From positions 1-35,405 of the forward strand of contig DFOS01000006.1 in NCBI GenBank assembly GCA_002376845.1: 35,405 nt of DNA, in the 5' to 3' direction. The DNA is from Bdellovibrionaceae bacterium UBA3535. GTDB lineage: Bacteria; Bdellovibrionota; Bdellovibrionia; Bdellovibrionales; UBA840. Below are positions 1-7,407 of this stretch, in pieces. The notes under the pieces were generated by a model, which was given only the letters and a program-made list of their open reading frames with translations, had not been told where the DNA came from and searched no databases. Position 1 is the stretch's first letter, and every line of letters starts with the position of its first letter. The translations under genes and the position numbers were made by a program.

Positions 1-62
1 CAGATTAAGTCGTGACTAGTTCACTATAAGTAATGCATTTCGAAAGTAATACATGAACTCGC

Positions 63-275
63 TTAAGAGGCTCGCGCCATAAAGTGTTGCCACTTCTTAT
101 CAAAGTCTTTTACCTTTTCGCCTTTTTTGGTGATCAATCCCTCTTTAAACCAAACGTAGTGTTCCTCACAAAAGCCAGCCTTTTTGTCTTTTTTCGCACA
201 GTCTTCTGCCTGACAACGACTGATGCTTATAACATTCTGTGCTTGTTGATCTTGTGATTTTTGTTTTTTCGACAT
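63..275 (-). CDS. Small Cys/His-motif protein, possible zinc binder
   Basis: A 70-residue protein with a highly charged, Lys/Gln-rich N-terminus. It carries C21-x4-C26-x9-C36-x2-H39, spaced like a small zinc-binding knuckle, followed by an aromatic/acidic segment (YVWFKEGLI) and a DFDKKW motif. No signal peptide or membrane segment is visible, so it is probably cytoplasmic. The start is well supported: on the minus strand AAGGAG lies 8 nt before the ATG. It is monocistronic as far as can be seen, and divergent from the lipoprotein gene starting at 487. I believe similar short proteins occur in Bdellovibrio-like and other deltaproteobacterial genomes, but the function is unknown to me. Metal binding is inferred from residue spacing only. 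Confidence 0.7.
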   Translation of the reverse strand: MSKKQKSQDQQAQNVISISRCQAEDCAKKDKKAGFCEEHYVWFKEGLITKKGEKVKDFDKKWQHFMARAS

Positions 276-486
276 TTTCGATCTCCTTATTTAATCACCC
301 GATGACTTATCGGTGTCTTAAATAAATACTTTAAGTCCAGATTCCTTGCTCGCTGGCAAATCTGTACCAAAGTAGGGCGCAGCTGAATAGGCTAAATACC
401 TATATTTATTATATTAATTTGATTTTTCAATTTTTTGGCTTAATTTTATACACATTGTACCGATAAGAGACATGAGGAGCCTTGTT

Positions 487-1560
487 ATGAAAAGATCAAT
501 ATCTTTGTTCGCCTTATTCGCTTTGTTGTTATTTTCCTACCAAAACTGCGGGGATGTGGGTGGCACATCCGCTTTTGATACTATCGAGTTGGGCTCTGAG
601 GATTTAGATAATAGTGAAAACAATACTGGCATCTTAGTTGCTTTCCCCCCTGATTCCGCCTCTATCGATTCCAACGGTAAAGTACAAGTTAGTGGGGCTT
701 GTCAGGTTTCTGCAAACTATCTAAATACTCACTCGATACAAGTGCGTATATTTAAAAATGGTCAAGTAGTTACAAGCCAGCAAGTAAAGTGCCAGGGCGG
801 ATCATTCTATGAATTTCAAGACACTTTAAGTCAAGGCTACGATGCTTCTAGATCTTATTCAGCGGATGTAACTATGCAAGACCCAAGCTTGGCTACATTC
901 ACAACCCATACTGCTATGCTGCAGGCACCAGGAATGTCTTACCCTTCAAGTATAGCTGTACAAGCATTCACTCCGAATAACAACAGATGGTACAGCAACA
1001 ATCAATCACGCACCATTGAGAATATTGTACCTGGAGTAGGAAATAATGACGCCCCTTATGTAGGGGTATCCGCATCTTTTCGTTTTAAGATTGTAAATCC
1101 AATTGATGACTACGTATCATTGGTAGAATTTGTACCGCATGCAAACAATCTCTATCGTTTGGCCGTGGTTAAATGTGGAGAAAATGAGTTCAAAATGGGC
1201 TTATTCGGCGTTGGCTATAGAAATGAGGGCTCCTGTGTTGAAAACGACAAGCTATTTAAGGTTGGAAATACGTACTATCTAAAAATATCTGTTGTGAAGA
1301 CTTCAGCGAATCAAATGTTTTATAAATATGAATTACGGCATAATGGCGAGGCTGTTTATCGAAAATTTGACAACACTATAACTGGTAACGGCGAGTTTGG
1401 TTTTACTCCGGCTTCTTTTCGTTTGGGTTTAACTAACAACCCATTTCCTGCATCGGGATATTTACGGCAGAATTTTGAAAGGGCGCAAGTACGCTGGAAA
1501 ACCTGTGGTTATACCAGCCCAATGCAGCCCGATACTAGTTGCAGCAACTTTATCAATTAA
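487..1560 (+). CDS. Secreted probable lipoprotein of unknown function
   Basis: A 357-residue protein starting with MKRS and a hydrophobic stretch (residues 5-17), then Cys21 in the sequence YQNCG. This looks like a lipoprotein signal with a non-canonical lipobox: the -3 to -1 residues are Y-Q-N instead of the usual L-A/S-G/A. I chose the ATG at 487 over the in-frame ATG at 472 because GAGGAG at 474-479 sits 7 nt before 487 and overlaps the upstream codon. The rest is beta-rich, with paired cysteines and a C-terminal half (about residues 150-340) resembling a lectin-like sandwich, although I do not recognise a named family. Its TAA stop (1558-1560) overlaps the stop of the convergent VWA gene, so no terminator fits between them. 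Confidence 0.8.
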   Translation: MKRSISLFALFALLLFSYQNCGDVGGTSAFDTIELGSEDLDNSENNTGILVAFPPDSASIDSNGKVQVSGACQVSANYLNTHSIQVRIFKNGQVVTSQQVKCQGGSFYEFQDTLSQGYDASRSYSADVTMQDPSLATFTTHTAMLQAPGMSYPSSIAVQAFTPNNNRWYSNNQSRTIENIVPGVGNNDAPYVGVSASFRFKIVNPIDDYVSLVEFVPHANNLYRLAVVKCGENEFKMGLFGVGYRNEGSCVENDKLFKVGNTYYLKISVVKTSANQMFYKYELRHNGEAVYRKFDNTITGNGEFGFTPASFRLGLTNNPFPASGYLRQNFERAQVRWKTCGYTSPMQPDTSCSNFIN

Positions 1561-2585
1561 AGTAAGAGATCCGTTGGATCATAGTTAACCGTAATGCTAT
1601 CACCCTCGGCAGGAATGTAGGAGCCAAAAAAGGTAACGCTATTACTTACCTCATCATACTGCCATCCATTGACAGGATCTTCCGGCACAGCTCCACCGTT
1701 GATGAAAACCTGAATGGTTCCATCAACAGGAGTGCGGTTCAGGTAAAAGCGCGTGGAAAGCTCCGAAATTTTGGTCTGAATTTGATTTAAGTTATCAGAA
1801 AAATTGTTATCACAAATGCTTCCTTGAATGCCGTCGGTGGCTTCCACTAATTCCATATAGCGTTGCCCAATGATGGTATCCGGGTGAGCATCGGGATCAT
1901 CCACACATGCTTGATTTAAAGCGGCGATAGCCGAAACATTGTAATTCTTCACAATGTCTGTAGAGTTGGTTAGATTATCTAAAAATTCGGTATATTCACT
2001 AATGGTATGCAATCCGTAGTTGTAATTACGAAAAGCATAATCAGCCGTATTATGCGAAAAGTCATCCTCATCACTTACAATGATCACGGCAAAAAAGGCA
2101 TCGCTTCGCGGAAAATCGTAGGATGAATTAAGAGAAGATTCCAAAGCTGTCTTGAAACTTTGAAAGGCCCGCTCATCACCAAAACCACTTGCACCCACCA
2201 TAATATTATCGATAAAGGCATCCTCTAGATTTGGTGTGCTTGGATCTAAGATGGCAGAGCCGGAAGCGTCTTGAAATGCAGCCTTATTGGCTTCAATCCC
2301 ATAAAAATTTGCTCGCCACGCATCGGTTGTGGTCACGGCAATGCGGAAATCATAACCCTTTGTCTGGAAATCCTGAATAAAGGATGTAAAGTTATTTGCC
2401 ACATTGACTTGATATGGATTCATCGAACCGGAGTTGTCTACCACCCAAAGAATGTCGATCTTATTATTAAAACTAGAGGTAGATTGAAATTCGTTTGATG
2501 TAGGCAGCAAAGAAAAACTAGGGTCATCTGCTCCACAGGCAGTTAATAGTACAAAGGTAGTCGTGGTAAGGATACGTGCAAACAT
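1557..2585 (-). CDS. VWA-domain lipoprotein
   Basis: A 342-residue lipoprotein: a short hydrophobic signal ending in lipobox L-L-T-A-C with Cys17, then a von Willebrand factor A fold. The MIDAS metal motif is D50-N-S52-G-S54, and the later SDEDDFS segment suits the other metal-coordinating loop. About 50 C-terminal residues form a separate beta-rich tail that starts after the NRTPVDG segment. VWA domains with intact MIDAS bind protein ligands through a divalent metal, so an envelope-surface binding role is inferred. The start is ATG 2585, because AAGGGGG lies 5-6 nt upstream; the longer in-frame start at 2612 has no such signal. The stop overlaps the convergent gene's stop in a shared TTAA. 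Confidence 0.87.
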   Translation of the reverse strand: MFARILTTTTFVLLTACGADDPSFSLLPTSNEFQSTSSFNNKIDILWVVDNSGSMNPYQVNVANNFTSFIQDFQTKGYDFRIAVTTTDAWRANFYGIEANKAAFQDASGSAILDPSTPNLEDAFIDNIMVGASGFGDERAFQSFKTALESSLNSSYDFPRSDAFFAVIIVSDEDDFSHNTADYAFRNYNYGLHTISEYTEFLDNLTNSTDIVKNYNVSAIAALNQACVDDPDAHPDTIIGQRYMELVEATDGIQGSICDNNFSDNLNQIQTKISELSTRFYLNRTPVDGTIQVFINGGAVPEDPVNGWQYDEVSNSVTFFGSYIPAEGDSITVNYDPTDLLL

Positions 2586-2729
2586 GTAAACCCCCTTAAA
2601 TAGAACAAGCATATCGCTTTAATATCCTATCTTGGTGGACTTACATGCAGGTGAGCCAAGATTATTCGTCGTACCCTGAGTTTATACTAAGGTCCTGTAA
2701 AAGAAATAGTAAAAAACAAGTTCTTCTAC

Positions 2730-2776
2730 AATTGAGACAGTATTCGTAATGATTATGAGACAATCGTGTCTCAATT
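2730..2776. repeat. Inverted repeat / palindromic operator-like element
   Basis: The 10-mer AATTGAGACA (2730-2739) is repeated inverted as TGTCTCAATT (2767-2776), 27 bp apart. Inside this, TGAGACA (2756-2762), ATCG and TGTCTCA (2767-2773) form a perfect 7-bp-arm palindrome. So there are three TGAGACA half-sites in 47 bp. The element lies just after the stop of the IMPDH-family gene (2782) and upstream of the VWA lipoprotein start (2585), both read on the minus strand. It could be an operator or a weak terminator; no T-tract follows the hairpin on either strand, so an operator seems at least as likely. Confidence 0.5.
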
Positions 2777-2781
2777 CAATA

Positions 2782-3831
2782 CTAGCGCTGCAAACCGTGG
2801 GCGTGGGATTCAAAAACTCCCGCCGTACTCATTTCAACAAAAAATGCTTTTTCGCACATATCAGAAATTTTATAAGCATCAATGTAGGTCATTCCTGAGC
2901 GGATACCGCCGCAAAGCTCGCTGACAACATCCTTGGCTTGCCCCTTAATATTGATCATGGTGGATTCGCCCTCGGCCGCCATACCCTCAGGGACACCGCC
3001 GCGCCAGGATACTTGAGCTGCCTTTGAGGCCATGCCGCGATATTGCTTCATGCCTTTTTTAATCTCCCCAGGGGCCTCAAGAGTGCCGGCCAACAAGGAG
3101 CCCAACATTACCGTGTCGGCTCCAGCACAAAGGGCTTTTACAATATCACCCGAAGTTTTGATGCCGCCATCGGCAATCACCGGTACGCCCTTTTCTTTTC
3201 CTACTTCTGAACAAATGGCAACCGCGCTTAGCTGCGGAACTCCACAACCTGTAATAATACGGGTGGTGCACATGGAGCCAGGACCGATACCCACTTTAAT
3301 GGCGTCAGCTCCTGCCTCAATCAAGTCGTAAGCAGCCTCTGGGCTGGCAATGTTACCGGCAATCACATCCACATCAGGATATTTATTTTTTAACTCACTT
3401 AAAGTTTCCAACATTGCAACAGAGTGCCCATGAGCAATATCAATGGTTAGAATATTGGCTCCGGCATCCACCATGGCTTTGGCTCGCTCTTGCCAGTCAT
3501 TGTTTACACCAATGCTAGCGGCTAGCTTTGTTACACCGGCTTCTTTTGCTTTTTCAATCTCGTGTACCTGATCCTTAATGGTCATAAAGCGATGCAAGAT
3601 GGCCATGCCACCAAGCTCGTGCATAGCAATCATCATATTGGCCTCACTCACGGTGTCCATATTGGCCGCCACAAGTGGTATGTCCAATTGGTGATTACGA
3701 GTAATCTGCGTTTGCAAATCTGGATCTCTTCGCGAGCGCATGGAAAGCTTTTGCGGAGCGATAAGCACATCATCGTAGGTGAGAGCTTTTTGTCGACGGG
3801 AAATTTCTTGCCACTGAAAACGAAAGGTCAT
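2782..3831 (-). CDS. IMP dehydrogenase / GMP reductase family enzyme (no CBS domains)
   Basis: A 349-residue TIM-barrel enzyme of the IMPDH/GMPR family, which acts on purine nucleotides (IMP to XMP, or GMP to IMP). The N-terminus has LTYDDVLIAP and a PLVAANMDTV segment. The catalytic loop is GIGPGSMCTTR with Cys188, followed by IADGGIKTSGD (phosphate binding), LGSLLAGT and YRGMAS. The C-terminus ends in FESHAHG, as in IMPDHs. It lacks the about 120-residue CBS insert of ordinary GuaB, so its length matches GMP reductase (about 347). AANMDTV is GMPR-like, whereas YRGMAS and ESHAHG are IMPDH-like. I therefore leave the symbol blank. SD AAAGGAT precedes the ATG. The membrane-protein gene upstream ends only 3 bp before it, so the two are probably cotranscribed. 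Confidence 0.88.
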   Translation of the reverse strand: MTFRFQWQEISRRQKALTYDDVLIAPQKLSMRSRRDPDLQTQITRNHQLDIPLVAANMDTVSEANMMIAMHELGGMAILHRFMTIKDQVHEIEKAKEAGVTKLAASIGVNNDWQERAKAMVDAGANILTIDIAHGHSVAMLETLSELKNKYPDVDVIAGNIASPEAAYDLIEAGADAIKVGIGPGSMCTTRIITGCGVPQLSAVAICSEVGKEKGVPVIADGGIKTSGDIVKALCAGADTVMLGSLLAGTLEAPGEIKKGMKQYRGMASKAAQVSWRGGVPEGMAAEGESTMINIKGQAKDVVSELCGGIRSGMTYIDAYKISDMCEKAFFVEMSTAGVFESHAHGLQR

Positions 3832-3834
3832 TTT

Positions 3835-4542
3835 TTATCCTTTGATTAAAATTTCTTCTTCTTGAATTAAACTTAAATAATACGAGGTCATAAATATTGC
3901 CAAGAGCAGTTCAATCAAAAAACCACCCGTATAAACCATAAAATGTTGCACAACACCTGTTGGCACCAAGTTGACACTTAGCAAAGAATTGAAAATTAAC
4001 AAAGCAAGAAACGCCATCCAGGCAAAAAATAGCGGCCACAATTGGCCTGCCGTGCGCTTTCGCGACTCCTCAAGAGCATCCACTTTACCTTGCTCGTAAT
4101 CTTTGGCTAAGAGAACCACCTGGTCGACCAAAAGCAATCGGACGTACTCCCTCAGACCGGGCACGATAAGCAAGACCGTACGCCAAGCAATGGCCAGTAC
4201 GCAGCGAAGCCTTTCAATCAAAAGCTGTAAAAAATTATTGGTAATTAGCTGCAAAAACGAGATGTTTTCGTACTTTTGCGGATAGAGCAAACGAGAAACA
4301 CAATGCACCGTCACCATCACTCTAAGGATCTGTCCAAAATAATCAAAGAAGGCGCTGGAAAGCATCACCACAATTCGTTGGCTTTCCATATCTGGGGAGG
4401 GGATACTGACTCCCTCCATTTGTATATTCAAATATAAGCTAACAGGATACAAAAAGACATAGAGCCACAGAAGCTCCTTTGAGCCTCCGAGCAAACAAGG
4501 TATTAGGCGTTGAAAAGCAAGGCGCATATTTTTTTGGATCAT
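3835..4542 (-). CDS. Integral membrane protein of unknown function
   Basis: A 235-residue inner-membrane protein with hydrophobic stretches near residues 20-38, 58-80, 108-130, 165-185 and 200-225, separated by basic loops. A middle segment with a REYVRLLLVDQVVLLAKDYEQG-type pattern and a later ESRKRTAGQLW loop resemble 'glycerophosphoryl phosphodiesterase membrane domain'/DUF975-type membrane proteins only in layout, and I cannot assign a family. I moved the start to ATG 4542 because GGAGG lies 4 nt upstream; the longest frame begins at 4569 without a good SD. The gene lies immediately upstream of the IMPDH-family gene, 3 bp apart, in the same transcript. Confidence 0.75.
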   Translation of the reverse strand: MIQKNMRLAFQRLIPCLLGGSKELLWLYVFLYPVSLYLNIQMEGVSIPSPDMESQRIVVMLSSAFFDYFGQILRVMVTVHCVSRLLYPQKYENISFLQLITNNFLQLLIERLRCVLAIAWRTVLLIVPGLREYVRLLLVDQVVLLAKDYEQGKVDALEESRKRTAGQLWPLFFAWMAFLALLIFNSLLSVNLVPTGVVQHFMVYTGGFLIELLLAIFMTSYYLSLIQEEEILIKG

Positions 4543-4699
4543 CAGGCCTCCGGCAAGAAAGTCCATCATAGAATTCTGGGAATGTCATAAAAAAACTTAT
4601 AAAAATGCTCCCAAAGTATGCGATTTTAATAGAAAAAACGGCCGATTTAGCTTTTTTAATGACAAGCCCTTAAGGCTTACGTAGACCAAGTTCAGCTGT

Positions 4700-4788
4700 G
4701 CCCTGGTGGCGAAATTGGTAGACGCACAGGACTTAAAATCCTGGGTCTGGTAACAGACGTGCCAGTTCAAGTCTGGCCCGGGGCACCA
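4700..4788 (+). tRNA. tRNA-Leu (anticodon UAA)
   Basis: The acceptor arm GCCCTGG (4700-4706) pairs with CCGGGGC (4778-4784), with one T-G wobble. A discriminator A and an encoded CCA (4786-4788) follow. The anticodon stem CAGGA/TCCTG encloses loop CTTAAAA, giving anticodon TAA, which reads the Leu codons UUA and UUG. A long variable arm (GTCTG/CAGAC helix) marks it as a class II leucine tRNA, and the D-arm GGTAGACGC is typical. A weak candidate promoter is ATGACA (4659-4664) with TAGACC (4682-4687), 17 bp apart. The 3' end lies 2 bp from the stop of the convergent barrel gene, so no terminator is visible. Confidence 0.97.
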
Positions 4789-4790
4789 TC

Positions 4791-5453
4791 TTAGTACTTC
4801 CAGCTTAGAGCCAAATCAATTATGCCGTAGTCCGATTCGGATTTGGCAGCTCCTTGGTAGGCTGGTTTTTTGGTGCTTCTATCCAAATAAGAAAGAGCAA
4901 GCTTACCTCCCCAGATGGGGTAGCTGGCCCCGGCTTGCAAGCGAAGCTCGGTAGAGCCCTCAGGTCTTCCCACAACGGAATTGGCTTGATAAAAATATTC
5001 TGCCAAAGCAAAAGGGGTAAGCTCATGCCACGTATACATGGGTGCATCCACTTTGACCCTTGCCCGCAAACGGTTGGCAAAAGATGAGGTATTGGAGAAC
5101 TCACGGTTTTCCCAGCGCCCTCGAAGTCCTAAATTCCATCCATCATAGGGAAGTTTGTAGGATAGTTGATGAATATAGCGAGCCTCATCACTTGCATCAG
5201 AGCCGGCCGTACGGTTTTCAAATATCAAGGCATACTGCATTTCATTCTCAAAGGTATAGCCAAGACCTAAGCGAACGGAGCGAGTGGTATACTTATCATC
5301 ATCTTCCGAGTAGCGATGTAGCAGCTCGCCAAGCATGGTGAGCTTGTCATCTAATTTGGAGCTTAATTTTACAGAGGACCAATATTGCGATTCTCTCGCT
5401 TCGGCAGAAAAAGCAAAACTTATGGCGATGAAACATAATATGAGGTTTTTCAT
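4791..5453 (-). CDS. DUF2490-like outer-membrane beta-barrel protein
   Basis: A 220-residue protein. A cleavable signal peptide (MKNLILCFIAISFAFSAEA) is followed by regularly alternating beta-strands. It starts with QYWSSVKLSSKLDDKLTML and ends with an aromatic residue (SWKY), as in small outer-membrane barrels. The pattern of 'W/Y...G.R.E.R' strands and the length fit the DUF2490 family, whose function is not established. The ATG is preceded by AGGAG about 6 nt upstream. A candidate promoter lies at 5479-5508. The stop at 4791 faces the tRNA-Leu end head-on. Confidence 0.78.
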   Translation of the reverse strand: MKNLILCFIAISFAFSAEARESQYWSSVKLSSKLDDKLTMLGELLHRYSEDDDKYTTRSVRLGLGYTFENEMQYALIFENRTAGSDASDEARYIHQLSYKLPYDGWNLGLRGRWENREFSNTSSFANRLRARVKVDAPMYTWHELTPFALAEYFYQANSVVGRPEGSTELRLQAGASYPIWGGKLALSYLDRSTKKPAYQGAAKSESDYGIIDLALSWKY

Positions 5454-5478
5454 TTGAACTCCTAAATATCTTTTAACA

Positions 5479-5508
5479 AGTCTACGTTGGCAAAAAAAAA
5501 TGGGTCAA
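5479..5508 (-). promoter_or_regulatory. Candidate sigma-70-type promoter for the barrel gene
   Basis: On the minus strand TTGACC (5508-5503) and TAGACT (5484-5479) are separated by 18 bp. The spacer includes a run of nine T. The predicted start of transcription, near 5472, leaves a leader of about 20 nt carrying the AGGAG of the downstream gene. The -10 element is weak. Confidence 0.4.
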
Positions 5509-5545
5509 TAAAAAGCGTAATTCGCATATTCGATTTATTTTTTGT

Positions 5546-6412
5546 CTAAGCTTTTAACGTGCCGCGCTTAATACGTTTGCGAAAGGACTCGCCAACATAA
5601 ATCAAGATGGCCAGCCATATAAGGGAAAAGCCTAGATATTGATTGCGACTAGCGGGTTCCTCGTATTTGAATATCGCGATGAAAAAAGTCATGGAAGGGG
5701 CAAGAAATTGCAAGATCCCTGTTAAACTAAAGGGGATGTATTTTACTCCTTGAATAAAAAAGACAAGCGGCAAGACCGTGATAAAACCACCAAAAAACAA
5801 CCAGACAAAATTCATCGGCTCTTTGTAGACTTCTAGAGTTTGAGGGTGGGAAAAATTTAATGCCAAGAATATGGGAAGCAATAGGGTGGTTTCGATATAT
5901 AAAGATGCTTCTGAGCGCAAAGAGCTTTTTTTATGAAAATAACCGTAGAAACAAAAGGAAGTGGCAAGAAGAACTGACACCCAAGGAAGGTAGCCAACAG
6001 AGTAGGTAATCACTCCCACACCCATAAAGGCAATGCCTACGGCTACGTATTGCATGGGCTTTAATTTTTCATTTAGAAAAATCGCGGCCACACAAAGGTT
6101 CAAAAATGGATTCAAATAATAGCCCAAGCTGGTTTCTAAGATTTTGTCATTGATGATGGCCCAAACAAAGGTAAACCAGTTCGTACCTATCAAGACCGCC
6201 GTAACGATAAAGCGGCGCCATTGTTGCCGCATATTACGAATTACGTCCCGGATATGCGGGATCAACCACAGCGCCAAAATGATATTGGCAAATATCACCC
6301 GATGATAAAGAAGGATTTCGGTTGGAATGTGTGTAGCCTGTTTCCAAAATATTGGAGCTAGTCCCCAAATGGTAAATGCCAACAAACACAGAGCAAAGCC
6401 TTGTAAAAACAT
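5546..6412 (-). CDS. rarD: RarD-type EamA/DMT-superfamily transporter
   Basis: A 288-residue inner-membrane protein with about ten hydrophobic helices in two EamA repeats. RarD hallmarks are visible: WGLAPIFWK in helix 1, a YHRVIFANI segment, GTNWFTFVWAI, and the LGYYLNP motif followed by FLNEKLKPMQ. RarD-family members are predicted drug/metabolite exporters or permeases whose natural substrate is mostly unknown (the E. coli name refers to a proposed chloramphenicol-resistance link). The ATG at 6412 overlaps the TGA of the upstream hydrolase (TGATG), so translation is probably coupled; a TTG one codon earlier is less likely. Confidence 0.9.
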   Translation of the reverse strand: MFLQGFALCLLAFTIWGLAPIFWKQATHIPTEILLYHRVIFANIILALWLIPHIRDVIRNMRQQWRRFIVTAVLIGTNWFTFVWAIINDKILETSLGYYLNPFLNLCVAAIFLNEKLKPMQYVAVGIAFMGVGVITYSVGYLPWVSVLLATSFCFYGYFHKKSSLRSEASLYIETTLLLPIFLALNFSHPQTLEVYKEPMNFVWLFFGGFITVLPLVFFIQGVKYIPFSLTGILQFLAPSMTFFIAIFKYEEPASRNQYLGFSLIWLAILIYVGESFRKRIKRGTLKA

Positions 6413-7305
6413 CAAATACCCAAAAGCTGTTCGTTTACAGCAGAACGAAAGACTTTAAAGCACTCTTTATGGGGCAAATGGCCACAATTGCGTGCCATTT
6501 CCAACCTGGCTTTAGGTCGCAGCTCTTTAAACTTCAATGCATGATTCATGGGGATTACCTGATCATTCTCCCCCCAAATCAGATAAATGGGGGCTTTCAC
6601 TTTTTTGATGTCCTGCTCAACAAAATCCTGCGGGCTTTGCGCCAACATCATTTCCTTGATCGGTAAACGCTTCATCCTTTTTGCGATCTCACTGTATATA
6701 TACTTAGGCAAAGGCGTTGGCTCGTAGTAGGCCATGGATTGGAACTTTTCTACGCTTTCTGCATTGGGTTTGGCAAACATGGGAGTAATATGATCGTAGC
6801 TTAAATTTAAGCCAGCAGCGCCCAACAAGGTAAGGCTGCGCACTCTTTTGGGGTAGCGCGCTGCAATTTTTGTAGTGATCCAGCCGCCAAAGCTATTGCC
6901 AACCAAATCCCATTGGGGGCATTCCTTTTCAATGGCAGAAAAAACTTTTTCGGCCATCTTAGTGGTGCTGTAATCACTGGCCTCCTCCCACTGGGGGCTA
7001 TTTCCAGAGCCTGGCAAATTTACAGCATACAGATTCACTGGCATGGCCCATTCCTCTTTATCTGCCCGCAGTGTTTTTGACCAGGTGTAGGCACTATCTC
7101 CTAGCCCATGAACGAGCAAAAGGCAGCGGCACTTATCCGCCGAAACACATTCTTTACGTTCAAAAAACTCTAGGTTTGCGTGCATCTTTTTATTCACATC
7201 ATACAATTCATATTGCAGATCTTGCACAGTCATAAAAAGATGGATAGGGGCGGTAAATAGCCAGGCCATTAAAATGCTTATGGGAAGAAATACATACATA
7301 AGCAT
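6412..7305 (-). CDS. Membrane-anchored alpha/beta-hydrolase
   Basis: A protein of about 297 residues. An N-terminal hydrophobic anchor is followed by a complete alpha/beta-hydrolase fold: the oxyanion segment LLLVHGLGDSAYTW, nucleophile elbow GNSFGG, acid in IWGENDQVIP and catalytic histidine in NCGHLPHKE. It probably hydrolyses an ester or a related bond at the membrane; the substrate cannot be read from sequence. The start is uncertain. I give ATG 7305; the frame can be extended to a GTG at 7335, and an ATG two codons further in is also possible. None has a convincing SD. It is translationally coupled to rarD downstream and divergent from lysC. Confidence 0.83.
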   Translation of the reverse strand: MLMYVFLPISILMAWLFTAPIHLFMTVQDLQYELYDVNKKMHANLEFFERKECVSADKCRCLLLVHGLGDSAYTWSKTLRADKEEWAMPVNLYAVNLPGSGNSPQWEEASDYSTTKMAEKVFSAIEKECPQWDLVGNSFGGWITTKIAARYPKRVRSLTLLGAAGLNLSYDHITPMFAKPNAESVEKFQSMAYYEPTPLPKYIYSEIAKRMKRLPIKEMMLAQSPQDFVEQDIKKVKAPIYLIWGENDQVIPMNHALKFKELRPKARLEMARNCGHLPHKECFKVFRSAVNEQLLGI

Positions 7306-7407
7306 TGGTATAGGAAGGCTTTTACAGAAAATCACTTAAATTTTTTTCATTTTAGTAGAAAATCCTGCTACTTGGTATATGATTGCCTGGTTTTAAGGAA
7401 ACAAATT

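Noticed and set aside
1..62. GTGA-CTAGT-TCAC inverted repeat at the left edge
   Set aside because: Four-base arms only, no T-tract, and the flanking sequence is cut by the window edge.
1568..1580. Hairpin GATCC-GTT-GGATC just after the plus-strand stop
   Set aside because: The stem is only 5 bp, no T-tract follows, and it lies in the convergent coding sequence, so I do not call it a terminator.
4664..4680. AAGCC...GGCTT hairpin upstream of tRNA-Leu
   Set aside because: A short 5-bp stem without a T-run, located between the candidate -35 and -10; most likely incidental.
7336..7407. Possible lysine riboswitch before lysC or cobalamin riboswitch for the mut genes
   Set aside because: The lysC leader is too short for a lysine riboswitch, and the mut genes have no free upstream region inside the operon.
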